NCBI GenBank assembly: GCA_004556965.1
Contig: SFFE01000005.1
Coordinates: forward strand, 1 to 64,000
Length of the DNA: 64,000 nt
Source of the DNA: Clostridiales bacterium
GTDB lineage: Bacteria; Bacillota; Clostridia; Oscillospirales; Oscillospiraceae
Direction: 5' to 3'
The stretch's first letter is position 1. Each line of letters opens with the position of its first letter. This document shows, piece after piece, positions 63,641 to 64,000 of the stretch. The notes beneath the pieces were generated by a model. It had not been told where the DNA came from and ran no database searches. It saw nothing but the letters and a program-made list of their open reading frames with translations. Made by a program: the position numbers and the translations under genes.

Positions 63641-64000
63641 TCAGGGCATAGATTCTTTCGACACCCCGCGCCCGCGCCGGAGAAAGCTCAGCTTCGTCTC
63701 CGAGATCAGCACCGCTGCAAAGATCAGCACAAAACCGGCGGCCACGCGCAGCGTGAGCCGCTCGTGATAGAACAGGATCGACAGCAGCGTTCCGAATACG
63801 GATTCCAGCGTCAGAATGACTGCCGCAGCGGAGGGCGGCGTGTATTTCTGCCCGATCGTCTGCAGCAGGAAGCACATGCCGGTACACATGACGCAGAGAT
63901 AGGCAATGCTGTACCACGATTCCGCAGGGATGCTCTTCGGCATCGGGCCGGAGAGCGGTGCGGCGATCCAGCAGAGCACAGCCGCCGTTGCAAACTGGAT
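63641..64000 (-). CDS. EamA-family (DMT) exporter, C-terminal part
   Basis: About 119 residues of the end of a drug/metabolite transporter run in from the right edge. Visible helices: AESWYSIAYLCVMCTGMCFL, SAAAVILTLESVFGTLLSIL (the typical ...LEPVFAALFA-like block), LTLRVAAGFVLIFAAVLISE. Export of amino acids or metabolites is usual; N-terminus lies outside. Confidence 0.88.
   Translation of the reverse strand: MQFATAAVLCWIAAPLSGPMPKSIPAESWYSIAYLCVMCTGMCFLLQTIGQKYTPPSAAAVILTLESVFGTLLSILFYHERLTLRVAAGFVLIFAAVLISETKLSFLRRGRGVSKESMP

Overview
The window is a Gram-positive, low-to-medium GC bacterial chromosome segment carrying one complete, apparently intact prophage of about 56.0 kb (1456-57493). 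Gene style (strong AAGGAGG ribosome sites, BCCT transporter, EamA exporter, LLH-type holin, DUF1492-type late regulator) points to Bacillota, class Clostridia, probably an Oscillospiraceae-like gut organism; this is an inference from protein style, not from a marker gene.

Host flanks. Left (1-1455): start of a lipoprotein gene, tRNA-Gln(CTG), a cupin protein, tRNA-Ser(TGA) and the terminator that originally followed a second tRNA-Ser. Right (57471-64000): tRNA-Ser(GCT), a HAD phosphatase, two tandem XRE-type regulators, an operon of decayed MFS gene, N-truncated-looking BCCT transporter and amidohydrolase, and the end of an EamA exporter. The prophage sits in the 3' end of tRNA-Ser(GCT): a 23-bp exact repeat of the tRNA end (with CCA) occurs at 1456-1478 (attL) and 57471-57493 (attR, inside the intact tRNA).

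Prophage layout. 1456-5342, plus strand: left-end regulatory palindromes, an XRE gene, a divergent promoter pair with a second XRE repressor, then a cargo block of small unknown proteins that look like integrative-element cargo. 5477-10421, minus: lysis genes (small membrane protein, amidase endolysin with SLH tail, LLH holin, zinc ribbon) and a diversity-generating retroelement (DGR): reverse transcriptase, template repeat (TR), Avd-like accessory protein. 10486-34126 and on to 37024, minus: the DGR target (1819-aa tail protein whose last 49 residues hold the variable repeat, VR), tail fibre, P2-type baseplate (I, J, W, V, U, D, X), tape measure, frameshifted tail chaperone, tube, sheath, then a lambda-type head (Z, capsid E, D, C/Nu3-like protease and nested scaffold, portal B, W, terminase A and Nu1). 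So this is a contractile-tailed phage with a lambda-like head.

37219-54670, minus: homing-type endonuclease, an IbrA/IbrB-like PAPS-reductase/ParB pair with a second ParB-zinc protein and a membrane permease, DUF1492 regulator followed by 10-bp phased repeats, ParB, a methylase-like protein, FtsK-gamma protein, RecU, a SleB-like hydrolase, DnaC-type loader, initiator gene containing an 8 x 11-bp iteron array (candidate origin), SSB, NinB-like, PD-(D/E)XK nuclease and a Sak4-like ATPase. 54438-57337: Cro/CI-type switch with GTTTAG-N5-CTAAAC operators, a TM-SWIM-BRCT protein in the lysogenic-conversion position, and the tyrosine integrase beside attR.

The most notable system is the DGR. TR (9195-9322) and VR (10506-10633) align over 128 bp without gaps and differ at 10 positions; eight are adenines in the coding-strand TR, the diagnostic signature of adenine-directed mutagenic retrohoming. 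The order VR-avd-TR-RT matches the Bordetella phage BPP-1 arrangement, and a 10-bp-stem hairpin lies just past the VR.
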